DNA of 62,705 nt, taken from JACMLD01 sp038229695. Lineage in GTDB: Bacteria; Bacteroidota; Bacteroidia; Chitinophagales; Chitinophagaceae. The position numbers and the translations under genes are program-made. The stretch spans positions 1 through 62,705 of the forward strand of contig JBBROE010000009.1 in the NCBI GenBank assembly GCA_038229695.1, read 5' to 3'. The notes under the pieces are model-generated. The model had not been told where the DNA came from, searched no databases, and worked only from the letters and a program-made list of their open reading frames with translations. The first letter of the stretch is position 1, and each line of letters opens with the position of its first letter. Shown piece by piece: positions 62,197 through 62,705 of this stretch.

Positions 62197-62541
62197 ATGA
62201 CATTAAAAAGTAAAAGCTACTACCTACTTATTTTTTTTCTCATGAACATTAGTATAATGGCGAGAGGACAGGTAAATGTTTTACCCCAAGTCATTTCAAG
62301 CAGCCCAGAATTGAAACATCTGTTTGTAGACAGCTTATACATAATAAATTCAGTAGAAGCTAATAGAGCAGGATATGTTTTCATTAAAGCAAATCGGGAA
62401 ATGCTAAAGAAACTAATTACAACTAAAATTGAAGATTCGGCAAAATCTTATGTTTATGGTATGCAAAGACAATGGCTAACCAAAGGAATTTTTGAATTTG
62501 ACAAAGTATATACTTTAGGTAATTGTATAATACTCCCCTAA
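62197..62541 (+). CDS. Small secreted protein, possibly truncated by an IS
   Basis: A 114-residue exported protein: signal peptide around YYLLIFFLMNISIMARGQ, then a helical/charged domain with AGYVFIKANREMLKKLIT. Not recognised. It ends 50 bases before an IS3-type orfA, and the last residues (NCIILP) may be new coding created by the insertion. AT-rich like the mobile element. Confidence 0.5.
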   Translation: MTLKSKSYYLLIFFLMNISIMARGQVNVLPQVISSSPELKHLFVDSLYIINSVEANRAGYVFIKANREMLKKLITTKIEDSAKSYVYGMQRQWLTKGIFEFDKVYTLGNCIILP

Positions 62542-62590
62542 AATCAGACCACGGGCTTAGTTAAAAAATTATTTAATTTAACAAGCTCAA

Positions 62591-62705
62591 ATGAAAAAGC
62601 AAACACGAAGAAAATTCAATTCCGCCTTTAAAGCCAAGGTTGCTTTGGAGGCCATCAGGGGACAGGTTACGCTAGCTGAACTGTCCAAGAAATTTGAAGT
62701 CAACC
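62591..62705 (+). CDS. IS3-family transposase orfA, N-terminal part (runs off the window)
   Basis: Opens MKKQTRRKFNSAFKAKVALE, then AIRGQVTLAELSKKFEV: the helix-turn-helix of IS3 OrfA. Only the first 38 codons are visible; orfB would follow outside. The IS left end lies between 62520 and 62590. Confidence 0.85.
   Translation, partial: MKKQTRRKFNSAFKAKVALEAIRGQVTLAELSKKFEVN

Larger units (their letters stand above)
47281..62705. mobile_element. Decayed integrated conjugative element (Bacteroidota tra type); right end not visible
   Basis: AT-rich, 15.4 kb in view, beginning next to tRNA-Pro. Contents: a disrupted tyrosine integrase, a minus-strand tra operon (traE, traF, traG, TraI-like genes), cargo lipoproteins, a nested IS91-type unit and an IS3-type start. 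Missing are most of the downstream tra genes (J to M and almost all of N) and a complete relaxase. A repeat of the tRNA 3' end marking attR was not seen, so the right end lies beyond the window or has been lost. Confidence 0.8.

Overview
The window looks like a chromosome segment from a Bacteroidota bacterium, most likely a Chitinophagaceae relative. Evidence for this: proteins with type IX secretion (T9SS) C-terminal sorting domains, a T9SS plug-like protein, a lipoprotein form of TamA (TamL), promoters of the TTTG-N19-TAnnTTTG type, a Bacteroidota-type tra module, and few Shine-Dalgarno sequences. The identification rests on protein recognition by eye; no database was searched.

Bases 1-46,900 are a host backbone of moderate GC. 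It carries housekeeping genes (transaldolase, SRP RNA, truB, proS, miaA, cca, tsaC, sucC, rplU-rpmA, polX, mazG, queA, dnaA) mixed with envelope genes (GH16 glucanase, LolC/E-like permease, TamL, FadL-like barrel, GT9 glycosyltransferase, a giant NtrY-like kinase, a GH13 lipoprotein). Two large T9SS cargo proteins are present: an IgGFc-binding-like adhesin at 22.4-26.1 kb and an M43 metalloprotease at 28.3-30.5 kb. Directly after the adhesin lies a compact exosortase cassette: a 77-residue protein with a PID-CTERM-like tail, a strong hairpin terminator, then an exosortase with an apparent Cys-Arg-His triad. A 45-residue Lys/Ala-rich histone-like gene sits behind rpmA.

Two tRNA genes (Ser-GCT and Pro-TGG, 47.0-47.2 kb) mark the junction with an AT-rich integrated conjugative element that runs to the right edge of the window. 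It has a tyrosine integrase next to tRNA-Pro, possible arm-type repeats, and a minus-strand tra operon (traE, traF, traG, TraI-like genes) carrying two cargo lipoproteins. The element is decayed. traI is fused to the C-terminal end of traN, which implies loss of everything between them. The integrase has one in-frame TGA. A nested IS91-type unit has a recombinase with an A8 frameshift and a transposase with one in-frame TAG. Only the tail of a possible coupling-protein gene remains. An IS3-type orfA begins at the right edge.

The most unusual points are the substrate-terminator-exosortase arrangement beside a T9SS adhesin, the traI-traN deletion fusion, the papain-like-fold candidate lipoprotein between traE and traF, and a PolX whose polymerase catalytic aspartates appear to be replaced.
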